From: Flagellimonas meridianipacifica
GTDB lineage: Bacteria > Bacteroidota > Bacteroidia > Flavobacteriales > Flavobacteriaceae
Direction: 5' to 3'
DNA: 64,000 nt
Assembly (NCBI RefSeq): GCF_003001695.1
Contig: NZ_PVYX01000002.1
Coordinates: 124,001-188,000, forward strand
Positions 27,158-36,401 of this stretch are shown here, in pieces (position 1 is the first letter of the stretch; each line of letters opens with the position of its first letter). Position numbers and translations under genes: made by a program. A model generated the notes under the pieces. That model was not told the origin of the DNA, searched no databases, and saw only the letters and a list, made by a program, of their open reading frames with translations.

Positions 27158-28384
27158 CTATTCGTAAAGCAAATACTTTTTGCGCACTTGTTTAAAGGTT
27201 ACAAGTTCTTCCAACCAAGATTTTTTAATTTCTTCTTCAGAAAGACCTGCCTCAATTTGCTTTTGAAGCTCTGAAGTTCCTGAATGTTTGGTGAACGAAT
27301 CCGTTTTAAAGAATTTTGATTTGTCCACAGAATTTGAATACGCTTCAATGAGCCATTTAAGGGAAATGGAATTCATCCTGTTGTGAGAAGAGAGGTCTTC
27401 TCCAAAACACTTTTTGTTTTCTTCCTTAGGATATTTTGAACCAAAATTAGGTTTTGGAATATAACTAAAATCGTAGGCCATGCTATCCAAGAATGAAGCC
27501 CCATAGCGTTGAAACTGGTATTCTGTTCCTCGCCCTGCGTTAACATTTGTTCCTTCAAAAAGGCCTAAACTTGGATATAAGTTAATAGAAATATCATTGG
27601 GCAAATTGGGTGAAGGCCTTATAGGTAAAGAATAGGGAGTTTGGTGTGTGTAGTTCTCTAAAGAAATAACGGTTAGGTCAGCTCTTATTCCATCGGACAA
27701 CCAGCTCTCTCCATTTAGCATTTGTGCATATTCACCAACAGTCATTCCGTATACCAAAGGTATCGTCGTCATTCCCAAAAAACTAATATGCTCTTTTTGC
27801 ATGGTGGGTCCATCTACATAATGTCCGTTGGGGTTGGGTCTATCCAAAACAATAATAGGTACGTTGTTTTCTGCACAAGCTTCCATAACCAATTGTAAGG
27901 TTGCGATATAGGTATAAAACCGTACTCCCACGTCTTGAATGTCGAACACAACAACATCTAAACCCTCAAGTTGCTCTTTTGAAGGTTTTTTGTTTTTCCC
28001 ATAAAGGGAAACAATCGGCAACCCTGTTTTTCTATCTAACCCATCGGCCACTAACTCGCCGGCATCTGCTTTTCCACGAAATCCATGCTCGGGTGCAAAT
28101 ACTTTTTTGATTTCGATTTGATGGGAAAGCAGTGAATCTACCAAATGGGTGTATCCTTCATCCTTGAAAATAACACTGGTGGGATTTGCAACAATGGCTA
28201 CACTTTTATTTTTTAGCAAGGGAAGGTATTGGCTGGTTCTATTGGCTGCTACAATGATACTCTTGTGGGTTTCCTTTTCAGAAACCGCGACAATGGTGTC
28301 TTGGTTTTGGGTTCTTCCTTTGCACGCAGAAATGAGCAAAAACAAACAGAAAAATGTACTTTTGAGAACCGATAAATTGGGCAT
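27158..28384 (-). CDS. DUF1343 lipoprotein, NamZ-like exo-beta-N-acetylmuramidase
   Basis: 408 aa. MPNLSVLKSTFFCLFLLISAC is a lipoprotein signal. The DUF1343 core shows VFAPEHGFRGKADAGE, VFDIQDVGVRFYTYI, DRPNPNGHYVDGP, and FEGTNVNAGRGTEYQFQ. NamZ members of this family release non-reducing terminal MurNAc from peptidoglycan fragments, so a recycling role in the periplasm is likely. The start codon is only three bases from that of the divergent permease gene. Confidence 0.88.
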   Translation of the reverse strand: MPNLSVLKSTFFCLFLLISACKGRTQNQDTIVAVSEKETHKSIIVAANRTSQYLPLLKNKSVAIVANPTSVIFKDEGYTHLVDSLLSHQIEIKKVFAPEHGFRGKADAGELVADGLDRKTGLPIVSLYGKNKKPSKEQLEGLDVVVFDIQDVGVRFYTYIATLQLVMEACAENNVPIIVLDRPNPNGHYVDGPTMQKEHISFLGMTTIPLVYGMTVGEYAQMLNGESWLSDGIRADLTVISLENYTHQTPYSLPIRPSPNLPNDISINLYPSLGLFEGTNVNAGRGTEYQFQRYGASFLDSMAYDFSYIPKPNFGSKYPKEENKKCFGEDLSSHNRMNSISLKWLIEAYSNSVDKSKFFKTDSFTKHSGTSELQKQIEAGLSEEEIKKSWLEELVTFKQVRKKYLLYE

Positions 28385-28387
28385 CCG

Positions 28388-29629
28388 TTGAATTTAGAAC
28401 TATTTATTGCCAAGCGCCTGATTACAGGAAAGGAACATAAAATTAGTATTTCCGCTCCTATAATAAAAATTGCCATTACGGCTATTGCCATTGGTATAGT
28501 TATGATGCTCATTGCCATTGCCACTGGGGTAGGGCTTAAACATAAGATTCGCGAGAAGGTGGCGGCGTTCAATGGTCATATTCAAATCTCCAACTACGAC
28601 AATAATGCATCAGAAGTATCGGTGGTGCCTGTTTCGCTGGAACAAGAGTTTTATCCCGATTTTGATATTGCGGAAGGAATTGACCACGTACAGGCCGTCG
28701 CAACCAAAGGAGGCATTATTCGCACCGAAGATACCTTTGAAGGGATGCTTGCAAAAGGCGTAGGCACTGACTACAACTGGACTGTTTTTGAAGAGTATCT
28801 TGTAGATGGTCGATTACCGAGTTATACAGGTAAACTCAACGATGAGGTATTGGTTTCCCGTTTAATGGCCAATCGCTTGCAATTGAAGGTAGGAGACTCT
28901 TTTTTTTCCTTTTTCCTAAAGGAAGATGATCCTTCCAAAGTGCCTAACAATCGTCGATTTAAAATTGTTGGCATTTATGACAGTGGTTTTGAAGAATTTG
29001 ATGCAACCTATGTTTTTGTGGATATCCGACATATTCAGCGCATGAATAAATGGAAGGCCAACCAGATTGGTAATTTTGAGGTTTTCCTTTCCGATTTTGA
29101 TGAAATGGAAGCAAAGACCAACGAGATTTATGGAAAGACCATCTCAAGTCTGGATACCCAAAATATCAAATCAAAATACTTTCGCATTTTCGAGTGGATA
29201 GGACTTTTCGATTTCAATATTGCGCTCATCATTGGCATAATGGTCATTGTTGGGGGAATCAATATGATTACGGCACTTTTGGTATTGATATTGGAACGCA
29301 CTCAAATGATAGGTGTCTTAAAAGCCTTGGGGTCGGAGAATTGGAGTATCCGAAAGGTGTTTCTGTACAATGCGGCCTATTTGATTTCCATTGGTTTGTT
29401 CTGGGGCAATCTCATAGGGTTATCCTTGCTGTATGTTCAGCATCGTTATCGTCTTTTTAAATTCCCAAATCCTGAAGAATACTATATTGAATACATACCC
29501 ATATTTATAGATGTTCCTACCGTGATAATGTTGAACTTAGGAGTTATGCTGCTCTGTTTGTTGATGTTGCTGATACCTTCCTATATCATCACAAAAATAA
29601 GCCCTGTTAAGGCCATGAAGTTTGAATAA
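28388..29629 (+). CDS. FtsX-like ABC transporter permease (LolC/E type), TTG start
   Basis: 413 aa. The MacB-like periplasmic domain (~45-260) lies between a first membrane helix (IAITAIAIGIVMMLIAIATGVG) and three C-terminal helices (IALIIGIMVIVGGINMITALLVLILERT, AAYLISIGLFWGNLIGLSL, and VIMLNLGVMLLCLLMLLIPS). This fits LolC/E lipoprotein-releasing permeases. The only in-frame starts are TTG at 28388 or ATT just upstream; a stop at 28373 blocks longer forms. No ATPase partner (LolD) is adjacent. Confidence 0.88.
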   Translation: MNLELFIAKRLITGKEHKISISAPIIKIAITAIAIGIVMMLIAIATGVGLKHKIREKVAAFNGHIQISNYDNNASEVSVVPVSLEQEFYPDFDIAEGIDHVQAVATKGGIIRTEDTFEGMLAKGVGTDYNWTVFEEYLVDGRLPSYTGKLNDEVLVSRLMANRLQLKVGDSFFSFFLKEDDPSKVPNNRRFKIVGIYDSGFEEFDATYVFVDIRHIQRMNKWKANQIGNFEVFLSDFDEMEAKTNEIYGKTISSLDTQNIKSKYFRIFEWIGLFDFNIALIIGIMVIVGGINMITALLVLILERTQMIGVLKALGSENWSIRKVFLYNAAYLISIGLFWGNLIGLSLLYVQHRYRLFKFPNPEEYYIEYIPIFIDVPTVIMLNLGVMLLCLLMLLIPSYIITKISPVKAMKFE

Positions 29630-29702
29630 TGGCTTTTCCTGATTTTTCATAATAATCAACAGCAATTTCTCTTAAAACAGATGGTTGACCTTCCCAAAAA
29701 AC

Positions 29703-29710
29703 TATCTTTG
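29703..29710 (+). promoter_or_regulatory. -7 box directly before the cysteine synthase-like gene
   Basis: TATCTTTG fits TAnnTTTG and ends eight bases before the ATG at 29719. Confidence 0.4.
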
Positions 29711-29718
29711 TGCCGATT

Positions 29719-30699
29719 ATGGAATACGCAAAAAATATTTTAGAAACCATTGGGAACACCCCTTTGGTTAAGTTGAATAAATTGACTGCTGATTTACCTT
29801 GTTTGGTACTTGCAAAATATGAAACGTTTAACCCAGGGAATTCTGTAAAAGACCGTATGGCCTTGCAAATGGTTGAGGACGCTGAGGCTGATGGACGATT
29901 AAAACCGGGTGGAACCATTGTTGAAGGAACATCCGGAAATACAGGGATGGGCTTGGCCTTGGCAGCAATCGTTAAGGGTTACAAAATGATTTGTGTCACA
30001 ACGGACAAGCAGTCCAAAGAAAAAATCGACATTTTAAAGGCAGTGGGTAGCGAGGTTCATGTATGTCCAACCGATGTTGCACCAGATGACCCGAGAAGCT
30101 ATTATTCCACGGCAAAAAGATTGGGAGAGGAAATTCCAAATTCTTGGTATGTCAATCAATATGATAATCCTTCCAATGCCAAAGGACATTACTTGAGTAC
30201 GGGTCCCGAAATCTGGGAACAGACGGATGGTAAGGTCACCCATTTTGTTGTTGGGGTTGGAACCGGTGGAACCATATCTGGAGTTGGAAAATTCCTTAAG
30301 GAACAAAATCCTAGGGTAAAGGTTTGGGGAGTGGACACCTATGGCTCAGTATTTAAAAAATACCATGAGACCGGGATTTTTGACGAGAAAGAGATTTACC
30401 CCTATATCACCGAAGGTATAGGCGAAGATATCCTCCCTAAAAATGTGGATTTTCATATTATAGATGGCTTCACCAAAGTGACCGACAAAGATGCTGCCGT
30501 TTACACCCAGAGATTGGCAAAAGAAGAGGGAATGTTCTTGGGAAATTCAGCTGGAGCCGCAATCAAAGGAGTATTGCAGTTAAAAGAACACTTTAAAGAA
30601 GATGATGTTGTGGTCGTGTTGTTTCATGATCATGGAAGTCGTTATGTAGGAAAAATGTTCAATGACGACTGGATGCGTGAACAAGGCTTTATTAAATAG
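29719..30699 (+). CDS. PLP-dependent cysteine synthase / cystathionine beta-synthase family protein
   Basis: The ATG at 29719 is preferred to the in-frame GTG at 29710. 326 aa. The PLP lysine is K44 in NPGNSVKDRM; EGTSGNTGMG binds the phosphate or substrate, and GVGTGGTISGVGKFL anchors the PLP phosphate. No C-terminal CBS domains are present. It could be O-acetylserine sulfhydrylase or a CBS catalytic core. It lies 2 bp before the epimerase-like gene. Confidence 0.93.
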   Translation: MEYAKNILETIGNTPLVKLNKLTADLPCLVLAKYETFNPGNSVKDRMALQMVEDAEADGRLKPGGTIVEGTSGNTGMGLALAAIVKGYKMICVTTDKQSKEKIDILKAVGSEVHVCPTDVAPDDPRSYYSTAKRLGEEIPNSWYVNQYDNPSNAKGHYLSTGPEIWEQTDGKVTHFVVGVGTGGTISGVGKFLKEQNPRVKVWGVDTYGSVFKKYHETGIFDEKEIYPYITEGIGEDILPKNVDFHIIDGFTKVTDKDAAVYTQRLAKEEGMFLGNSAGAAIKGVLQLKEHFKEDDVVVVLFHDHGSRYVGKMFNDDWMREQGFIK

Positions 30700-30701
30700 C
30701 T

Positions 30702-31478
30702 ATGGAAAAATTAGTGCTTGACAATCAAATTGTCCGAATCGATGCGGGAGAATTGGTAGGTTTTGAGGTTAATGGTCATGAATACATCCACCAAAAAGGA
30801 AGTCCTGGCTGGGGCAGTACCGATACCGAGATGTTTCCCATCATTGGTCCTGTTGCAAAAGCCAACTATCTTGTGGAAACACCTAAAGGCAATGGGGTAA
30901 TGGACCAACATGGTCATCTGCGACTAATGGACTACGATTTAGTTTCCATCAGTGATACGCATGCTGTTTTTAAAAAAGTGTATGTGGCAGATACTCCTGT
31001 TAAAAACAAAAAGTATCCTGAAAAATCGGATGCTGAGTATTTGATATGGCCCTATGATTTCGAGTTCGAAAAGCATTATACGCTAACTTCCGAAGGACTT
31101 GAAATCTCCTTCAAAATTACAGGGGAAGAAGGGATGCCTTTTATGCTAGGGTATCATCCAGCGTTTAAGTTATACGTGGATAAACCAACAATCATTGCCG
31201 GAGAAAAACAAATTACTTTGGATGAGGTTTTGGCTGTTGGAAGCAGAGCGTTGCAAGTTGCCAACTGTACGTCTATCACCCTAAAGGACAAAGGGGAAAT
31301 TACCATTTCTACCGAAGGTTTTGGTCACTTTATGTGTTGGACTGAGGTAAGGAACATGGTCTGCATAGAACCTATAAGCTTTTATCCCTATGCCGTTGAA
31401 GAGAAAAACCTACACGAAGGTTTTCAACAACTAAAAGAGAAGGCGCAGTTTAAGGTGTTTTTGTCGATAAGTATCTAA
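30702..31478 (+). CDS. aldose 1-epimerase family (galactose mutarotase-like) protein
   Basis: 258 aa, soluble. The supersandwich family pattern is VRIDAGELVGFEVNGHEYIHQ, PIIGPVAKANY, MDQHGHLRLMDY, and LGYHPAFKLYV, with catalytic His/Glu candidates near HGHLR and YHPAF. Similar to hexose-6-phosphate epimerase-like YeaD proteins as well as mutarotases, so the sugar is uncertain. Two bases separate it from the cysteine synthase-like gene. It overlaps the end of the convergent regulator gene by four bases. Confidence 0.88.
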   Translation: MEKLVLDNQIVRIDAGELVGFEVNGHEYIHQKGSPGWGSTDTEMFPIIGPVAKANYLVETPKGNGVMDQHGHLRLMDYDLVSISDTHAVFKKVYVADTPVKNKKYPEKSDAEYLIWPYDFEFEKHYTLTSEGLEISFKITGEEGMPFMLGYHPAFKLYVDKPTIIAGEKQITLDEVLAVGSRALQVANCTSITLKDKGEITISTEGFGHFMCWTEVRNMVCIEPISFYPYAVEEKNLHEGFQQLKEKAQFKVFLSISI

Positions 31479-32950
31479 CTAAATTTTTGGTTGAGTTCTG
31501 CAACAACAGTATCTATTTTAGCATCCTTTTCCTTTCGTGCTAAGATAGATGGTGGAGCCATACGTTCCTTACAATCAGAAATGGGACAACGCTCACAAGT
31601 AACCCCTACATTATAAGTGGCTATGGAGGAATCATTTAAAAAGTTCACTTTCTTTCTCAGCTGATCATTGATGAGTAAACCAATACCGACGCTTCGGTAG
31701 AGGTCTTTTTTAAAAGGGTCTTTGGTAGCCGATGCGAAAATGAGATATGAAAGTTGGTCATTGGGGTAGTGGGAGATTTGAACCTGAATATGGTGTTCGT
31801 TTCCCGTTTTTTCAATTTCCTGCAATACTCGTATGGAAGCCCACCTTCTGCAATACTTTTCATTGGTTTCGTTGCCATGTGGCGAATGCTGATGTGTTAG
31901 GTGGAGTTCCTTGGTAATATCGAAACGTTGGGTTCCTTTTTGATGGGAAAACCTCAGAAAAAAGAGATTTTCCATTTTATAATCGGTAGGGAGTATGTTG
32001 GTCAAACGCTGGTATAATGACTCAGGAGAGGCATTAAAACGTTTGGTCATACGAGCCAAAAAGGTTTTGTCGAAGTTGGGTTTTTGCAAAAACCGGTCAA
32101 GATATTGTCCCAAAAGCTTTCGGGGAATAATCAATGCACCTGCAAAATAAGAGGCCGCTAGGTTGTTCAGTACTTGGTCAAAGCTTTCAAACTTAATCCA
32201 TGTGAAGGTGTATAAACGTTCACCGATATCCAGATAGTTATAGGCTATTTCTTTGGCATATATAAAGGTGCGTTGAGCCTCATCAACATGGTCGGCTATA
32301 AGTAGCGTTTTGGTTTTTGGGACAAAAATGGAACGAAGATTGTCGAGCTCGCTATGTTTTATTAGGTCTTCGTTATTTATGGTATAGCCATACTCCTCTA
32401 TGAGTATTTCTTCCAATTCCTTGGAAGAAACTGATTTATCCAAGTTGATTTGATATGCCTCTGCAAACTTCACCACAGCAGCTTCCCATTCAGGAAAGAA
32501 GTTCTGGTTGGCTTCCTGGTATGATCGTAACGCAGCCAAGAAGAAGCTTTCTTTTCCAAAATCATAATGTTTGGCAATTTCAATAATGGTACTGATAAAG
32601 GCATTGACCTTAGCTGGGGCATTGGCCACAATATCAATTAAGTCACTCTCCTTAATGCCAAAAAGGTCAAGAGGTAATTCTTTAAGGATTTTGGATTGAA
32701 GCAATTCTCCGACTGGGGCTAAATTTTTGTCCAGTTTTAAGGATACCAAATTGTCGTACGGTATCTCCAGCTTTTCTGCCAGTAGTGCAATCTTATCCGT
32801 TTTCGGATACTTTTTTCCTTTCTCAATCTCGTTTAAATACGATTTTGAAAGTCCGGTAAGTTTGGAAAGTCCAAACAGGGATAGGTTTTTTCGCCCCCTA
32901 ATCTGCTTGAGCTTTAATCCAAAGATAAGTTTGATGTATTCTTCTTCCAT
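31475..32950 (-). CDS. RamB/ScfR-type transcriptional regulator (XRE HTH + ImmA/IrrE-like + DUF2083)
   Basis: 491 aa from ATG 32950; an alternative ATG at 32959 adds three residues. The N-terminal XRE helix-turn-helix (~10-65) reads LKLKQIRGRKNLSLFGLSKLTGLSKSYLNEIEKG. A central IrrE/ImmA-like region lacks the HExxH protease motif. The C-terminal domain ends in a cysteine cluster (VTCERCPISDCKERMAPP), the DUF2083 hallmark of short-chain fatty acyl regulators. RamB of Corynebacterium, in this family, controls aceA and aceB. Here the gene is divergent from malate synthase, which supports acyl-CoA or acetate-responsive control of the glyoxylate shunt. Confidence 0.9.
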   Translation of the reverse strand: MEEEYIKLIFGLKLKQIRGRKNLSLFGLSKLTGLSKSYLNEIEKGKKYPKTDKIALLAEKLEIPYDNLVSLKLDKNLAPVGELLQSKILKELPLDLFGIKESDLIDIVANAPAKVNAFISTIIEIAKHYDFGKESFFLAALRSYQEANQNFFPEWEAAVVKFAEAYQINLDKSVSSKELEEILIEEYGYTINNEDLIKHSELDNLRSIFVPKTKTLLIADHVDEAQRTFIYAKEIAYNYLDIGERLYTFTWIKFESFDQVLNNLAASYFAGALIIPRKLLGQYLDRFLQKPNFDKTFLARMTKRFNASPESLYQRLTNILPTDYKMENLFFLRFSHQKGTQRFDITKELHLTHQHSPHGNETNEKYCRRWASIRVLQEIEKTGNEHHIQVQISHYPNDQLSYLIFASATKDPFKKDLYRSVGIGLLINDQLRKKVNFLNDSSIATYNVGVTCERCPISDCKERMAPPSILARKEKDAKIDTVVAELNQKFS

Positions 32951-33026
32951 TTTTCGCAATCAAATATAGGCTATTTTGCGAATAATGTAAAAATAGCGTA
33001 TTTATATAATTTAGCGAACGTTCGCT
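32951..33026. promoter_or_regulatory. candidate operators in the ramB-like/aceB divergent region
   Basis: A perfect 14-bp palindrome AGCGAACGTTCGCT lies at 33013-33026. TTTTGCGAAT (plus, ~32974-32983) and TTGCGAAAA (minus, just at the regulator start) share the GCGAA core. They resemble the TTTGCAAA-type boxes of RamB only loosely. The cluster suits autoregulation plus aceB control. Confidence 0.5.
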
Positions 33027-33077
33027 TGTTTTTTTCAAAACTTTGATTTATCCTTGTATGAACAAAATCAGTTTGTC

Positions 33078-34682
33078 ATGGAAAATATTATAGCATCACC
33101 CACCAACCTTCAGTTTTCAAAAGAAGTGACCAATTACTATCCAGAACTACTTATGGATGGAGCCTTGGAATTTGTTATTGAGCTACATCAAAAGTTCAAT
33201 AGGGAACGTTTACAACTACTGAATAAGCGTTTGAGACAGCAAGCCAAGTTCGATCGTGGAATTATGCCTTCTTTCCCACTGGAAACTGAGGAAACCCGAA
33301 ATACCGATTGGCAGGTAAAGCATATTCCGGAAGACCTGCTTGACCGTAGGGTTGAGATTACCGGTCCGGTAGAACGAAAAATGGTCATTAATGCCCTGAA
33401 CTCTGGAGCCAAGACTTTTATGGCAGACTTTGAGGACAGTAATGCTCCAACATGGGACAACTGTCTTCAGGGGCAGCAGAATTTAATTGATGCCAATACT
33501 CGGAAGATATCTTTTTACGATTCGAAAAAAGATAAATCCTATAAACTGAATGATGAAGTAGCAGTACTGTTGGTAAGACCTCGTGGGCTTCACTTAAATG
33601 AGCGTCACGTTTTGATAAATGGAGAGGAAACATCGGGAAGCCTTTTTGATTTTGCTCTTTATGTGTTCCATAATACAAGAACACTAATGAATAGAGGTTC
33701 AGCACCTTATTTCTATTTGCCAAAACTGGAGCACTATTTGGAAGCAAGATGGTGGGATGAAGTTTTTACTTTTTCTGAAGAATACCTGGGCGTACCGGTA
33801 GGAACTTTTAAGGCAACCGTCTTGATTGAAACTATCACTGCTAGCTTCCAATTGGATGAGATTATTTATGAATTAAAAAATCATATTGTTGGGTTGAACT
33901 GTGGACGTTGGGACTATATTTTTTCCTACATCAAAAAATTTAGAAACCACCCAAGTTTTATCTTGCCCAACAGGGACCAAGTAACCATGACCGTTCCATT
34001 TATGGACGCCTATTCCCGCTTGGTTATTCAAAGATGTCATAAAAGAGGCATTCATGCCATGGGAGGAATGGCGGCTCAAATTCCAATTAAAAGCGACCCT
34101 ATTGCCAACGCAGCTGCTATAGAGAAAGTACGTTTGGATAAGGAAAGGGAAGTGCTAAATGGACATGACGGTACCTGGGTGGCCCATCCAGGATTGGTTT
34201 CCATTGCCATGAATGAATTCAACAAGCACATGCCTGAGTCCAATCAAATAGAAACAGCATTGAGGGAAACGGACGTCATTTTGGAATCAGACTTGATTGC
34301 TATCCCTGAAGGAACCATTACGGAAACGGGGATTCGTAAAAACATGAATGTTGGGATTCTGTATTTGGAAGCTTGGTTGCGAGGCAACGGCTGTGTTGCA
34401 TTGTATAATTTGATGGAAGATGCGGCAACCGCCGAAATATCAAGAACCCAGTTGTGGCAGTGGCTCAAGTTTAATGCTCAGCTTGAGGATGGTAGAAAAT
34501 TCAACGATGCCCTGTACTCAAAGATTTTTGAGGAAGAGAAAGAAAAAATCATTCATTTAGTGGGTGAGGCCAACATGGGGAACACACAATTTGAAAAAGC
34601 ATTTGAACTATTTGATAAGCTGGTTAGAAGTAGGGAATTTGAAGAGTTTCTAACCTTAAAAGCTTATCGGGAAATCGCATAA
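33078..34682 (+). CDS. aceB: malate synthase A
   Basis: 534 aa from the ATG at 33078, close to the 533 aa of E. coli AceB; the TTG at 33054 would add eight residues. It condenses glyoxylate with acetyl-CoA to malate in the glyoxylate shunt. Signature segments are [44 protein letters not shown], and [16 protein letters not shown]. Also present is [13 protein letters not shown], with [11 protein letters not shown] later. Isocitrate lyase follows 82 bp downstream. Confidence 0.97.
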   Translation: MENIIASPTNLQFSKEVTNYYPELLMDGALEFVIELHQKFNRERLQLLNKRLRQQAKFDRGIMPSFPLETEETRNTDWQVKHIPEDLLDRRVEITGPVERKMVINALNSGAKTFMADFEDSNAPTWDNCLQGQQNLIDANTRKISFYDSKKDKSYKLNDEVAVLLVRPRGLHLNERHVLINGEETSGSLFDFALYVFHNTRTLMNRGSAPYFYLPKLEHYLEARWWDEVFTFSEEYLGVPVGTFKATVLIETITASFQLDEIIYELKNHIVGLNCGRWDYIFSYIKKFRNHPSFILPNRDQVTMTVPFMDAYSRLVIQRCHKRGIHAMGGMAAQIPIKSDPIANAAAIEKVRLDKEREVLNGHDGTWVAHPGLVSIAMNEFNKHMPESNQIETALRETDVILESDLIAIPEGTITETGIRKNMNVGILYLEAWLRGNGCVALYNLMEDAATAEISRTQLWQWLKFNAQLEDGRKFNDALYSKIFEEEKEKIIHLVGEANMGNTQFEKAFELFDKLVRSREFEEFLTLKAYREIA

Positions 34683-34706
34683 ACAAGTATTATCAACAAC
34701 TAAAAA

Positions 34707-34739
34707 ATCCCAAGAATGCGCGAACATTACATGGGATTC
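34707..34739 (+). promoter_or_regulatory. inverted repeat with GCGAAC motif between aceB and aceA
   Basis: AATCCCA (34707-34713) pairs with TGGGATT (34733-34739). The loop contains GCGCGAACATT, which shares GCGAAC with the palindrome upstream of aceB. It could be an mRNA hairpin that tunes aceA, or a second regulator site. Confidence 0.35.
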
Positions 34740-34764
34740 ATATCAAATTCGAAAAATTAAAATT

Positions 34765-36042
34765 ATGGAAAAAAAAGAAAGGATTCAAGCGTTATTGACG
34801 GATTGGACGATTAATCCCAGATGGAAAGGAGTTGAAAGACCTTATACGGCAGAAGAAGTAATAAAACTGCGCGGGTCTTATGAAATTGATTATTCCATAG
34901 CCCAAATGGGCGCTGAGAAGCTTTGGGATAAACTGAACGGTCAGGATTTTGTGGCAGGTTTAGGTGCATTAACCGGAAATCAGGCCATTCAAGAGGTTGA
35001 AGCTGGTCTTGAGGCCATCTACTTGAGTGGATGGCAAGTGGCGGCAGACGCAAATTTGTCTGGCGAAATGTACCCTGACCAATCCCTTTATCCTGCCAAT
35101 AGTGTTCCTATGGTGGTAAAACGAATCAACAATGCGTTGCTTCGAGCCGATCAGATTCAGGTAGTAAACGGTACCGAAGACAAGAAAGACTATTTAGTTC
35201 CCATTGTTGCTGATGCTGAGGCAGGTTTTGGAGGAAATCTGAACGCTTTTGAATTGATGAAATCCATGATTGAAAGTGGTGCTGCAGGAGTTCATTTTGA
35301 AGATCAATTGAGCTCTGCCAAGAAATGTGGACACTTGGGAGGTAAGGTATTGGTGCCCACTCAAGAGGCGGTGAACAAACTGATTGCAGCCCGTTTGGCA
35401 GCAGACGTTATGGGAGTTCCCACGGTGATTATAGCGCGAACGGATGCAGACGCGGCCAATCTGCTCACCAGTGACATTGACGAGAGAGATCATAAATTCA
35501 TTACGGGAGAGCGTTCTCCGGAAGGGTTCTTTTACGTGAAGAATGGTCTGGAGCAAGGAATAGACCGAGGTTTGAGTTATGCACCATTCGCTGATTTAAT
35601 TTGGTTGGAGACTTCCACTCCAGATTTAGAACAAGCACGAAAGTTTGCCGAAGGTATTCACGCACAATACCCTGATAAAATGCTGGCGTATAACTGCTCA
35701 CCATCCTTTAACTGGGCAGCTAAACTAAGTGTGAAAGAGATGGAGACGTTTAGAGAGGAATTGGCCGAAATGGGCTATAAGTTCCAATTTATTACCCTAG
35801 CCGGGTTCCATGCGCTCAATACGAGTATGTTTGAGCTTAGCAAGGCATACAAGGAAAGAGGTATGGCAGGTTACTCCGAATTGCAGGAAAGAGAGTTTGG
35901 ATTGCAGGAGTTTGGATTTAAAGCCGTAAAACATCAAGGATTTGTAGGTACAGGTTATTTCGATACAGTCCAGAATATTGTTACCTCAGGTACATCCAGT
36001 ACGGTAGCTATGAAAGGAAGCACAGAGACCGCTCAATTCTGA
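34765..36042 (+). CDS. aceA: isocitrate lyase
   Basis: 425 aa, the short bacterial form. It splits isocitrate to glyoxylate and succinate, letting the cell grow on C2 units and fatty acids. The catalytic loop KKCGH is at ~185-189 ([10 protein letters not shown]). [13 protein letters not shown] supplies the metal-binding Asp residues, and the C-terminal segment [11 protein letters not shown] is conserved. It forms an aceB-aceA operon closed by a hairpin terminator. Confidence 0.98.
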   Translation: MEKKERIQALLTDWTINPRWKGVERPYTAEEVIKLRGSYEIDYSIAQMGAEKLWDKLNGQDFVAGLGALTGNQAIQEVEAGLEAIYLSGWQVAADANLSGEMYPDQSLYPANSVPMVVKRINNALLRADQIQVVNGTEDKKDYLVPIVADAEAGFGGNLNAFELMKSMIESGAAGVHFEDQLSSAKKCGHLGGKVLVPTQEAVNKLIAARLAADVMGVPTVIIARTDADAANLLTSDIDERDHKFITGERSPEGFFYVKNGLEQGIDRGLSYAPFADLIWLETSTPDLEQARKFAEGIHAQYPDKMLAYNCSPSFNWAAKLSVKEMETFREELAEMGYKFQFITLAGFHALNTSMFELSKAYKERGMAGYSELQEREFGLQEFGFKAVKHQGFVGTGYFDTVQNIVTSGTSSTVAMKGSTETAQF

Positions 36043-36066
36043 TGCATTCTAATTTAGTTGGTTTGT

Positions 36067-36094
36067 AAATGCCCCTGTCAAAAGGGGCATTTAT
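36067..36094 (+). terminator. rho-independent terminator after aceA
   Basis: AAATGCCCC, an 8-base loop, GGGGCATTT and a further T-rich run. It lies 24 bp after the aceA stop. Confidence 0.85.
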
Positions 36095-36137
36095 TTTACT
36101 TAAACAAAAAAGTTAAAAAAATCATAATTTTTTAACA

Positions 36138-36165
36138 TTTGATGTCTTTTTTCTTGTTAATTTTG
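36138..36165 (+). promoter_or_regulatory. putative promoter for the 33-aa membrane peptide gene
   Basis: TAATTTTG (36158-36165) fits TAnnTTTG; TTTG at 36138-36141 lies 16 bp upstream as a -33 element. The ~120-nt stretch from here to the ATG at 36286 has no other reading frame and could be a leader. Confidence 0.4.
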
Positions 36166-36285
36166 CATTAAGCAATACAGCTTGGATTTTTCTGTTCAGC
36201 CATTTTGCTTAGAACTTTTCTTTTAGAAACAATACGATTTCCTTCGGGATTCTGGTGTAGGGGCTTTTAATTTTTAATCTACTTT

Positions 36286-36387
36286 ATGGATGTCATCGTT
36301 CTCTATATCAGCATTGCAGCTTTAATAGTTGTTGCGTGGATTGTTTTCATGGTAAAAATGTATCGAAGAATAAAAAAGAAAGTGTAG
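36286..36387 (+). CDS. 33-aa single-pass membrane peptide (candidate)
   Basis: ATG at 36286 encodes MDVIVLYISIAALIVVAWIV then FMVKMYRRIKKKV. This is one 20-residue hydrophobic helix followed by a basic tail (positive-inside, so N-out/C-in). A promoter-like pair lies upstream, and the gene ends 15 bp before the convergent nuclease gene. Tail-basic miniproteins of this shape are common in bacteria but poorly annotated. There is no homology evidence, so it remains a candidate. Confidence 0.45.
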   Translation: MDVIVLYISIAALIVVAWIVFMVKMYRRIKKKV

Positions 36388-36401
36388 TTCTTTCAATCAA
36401 T

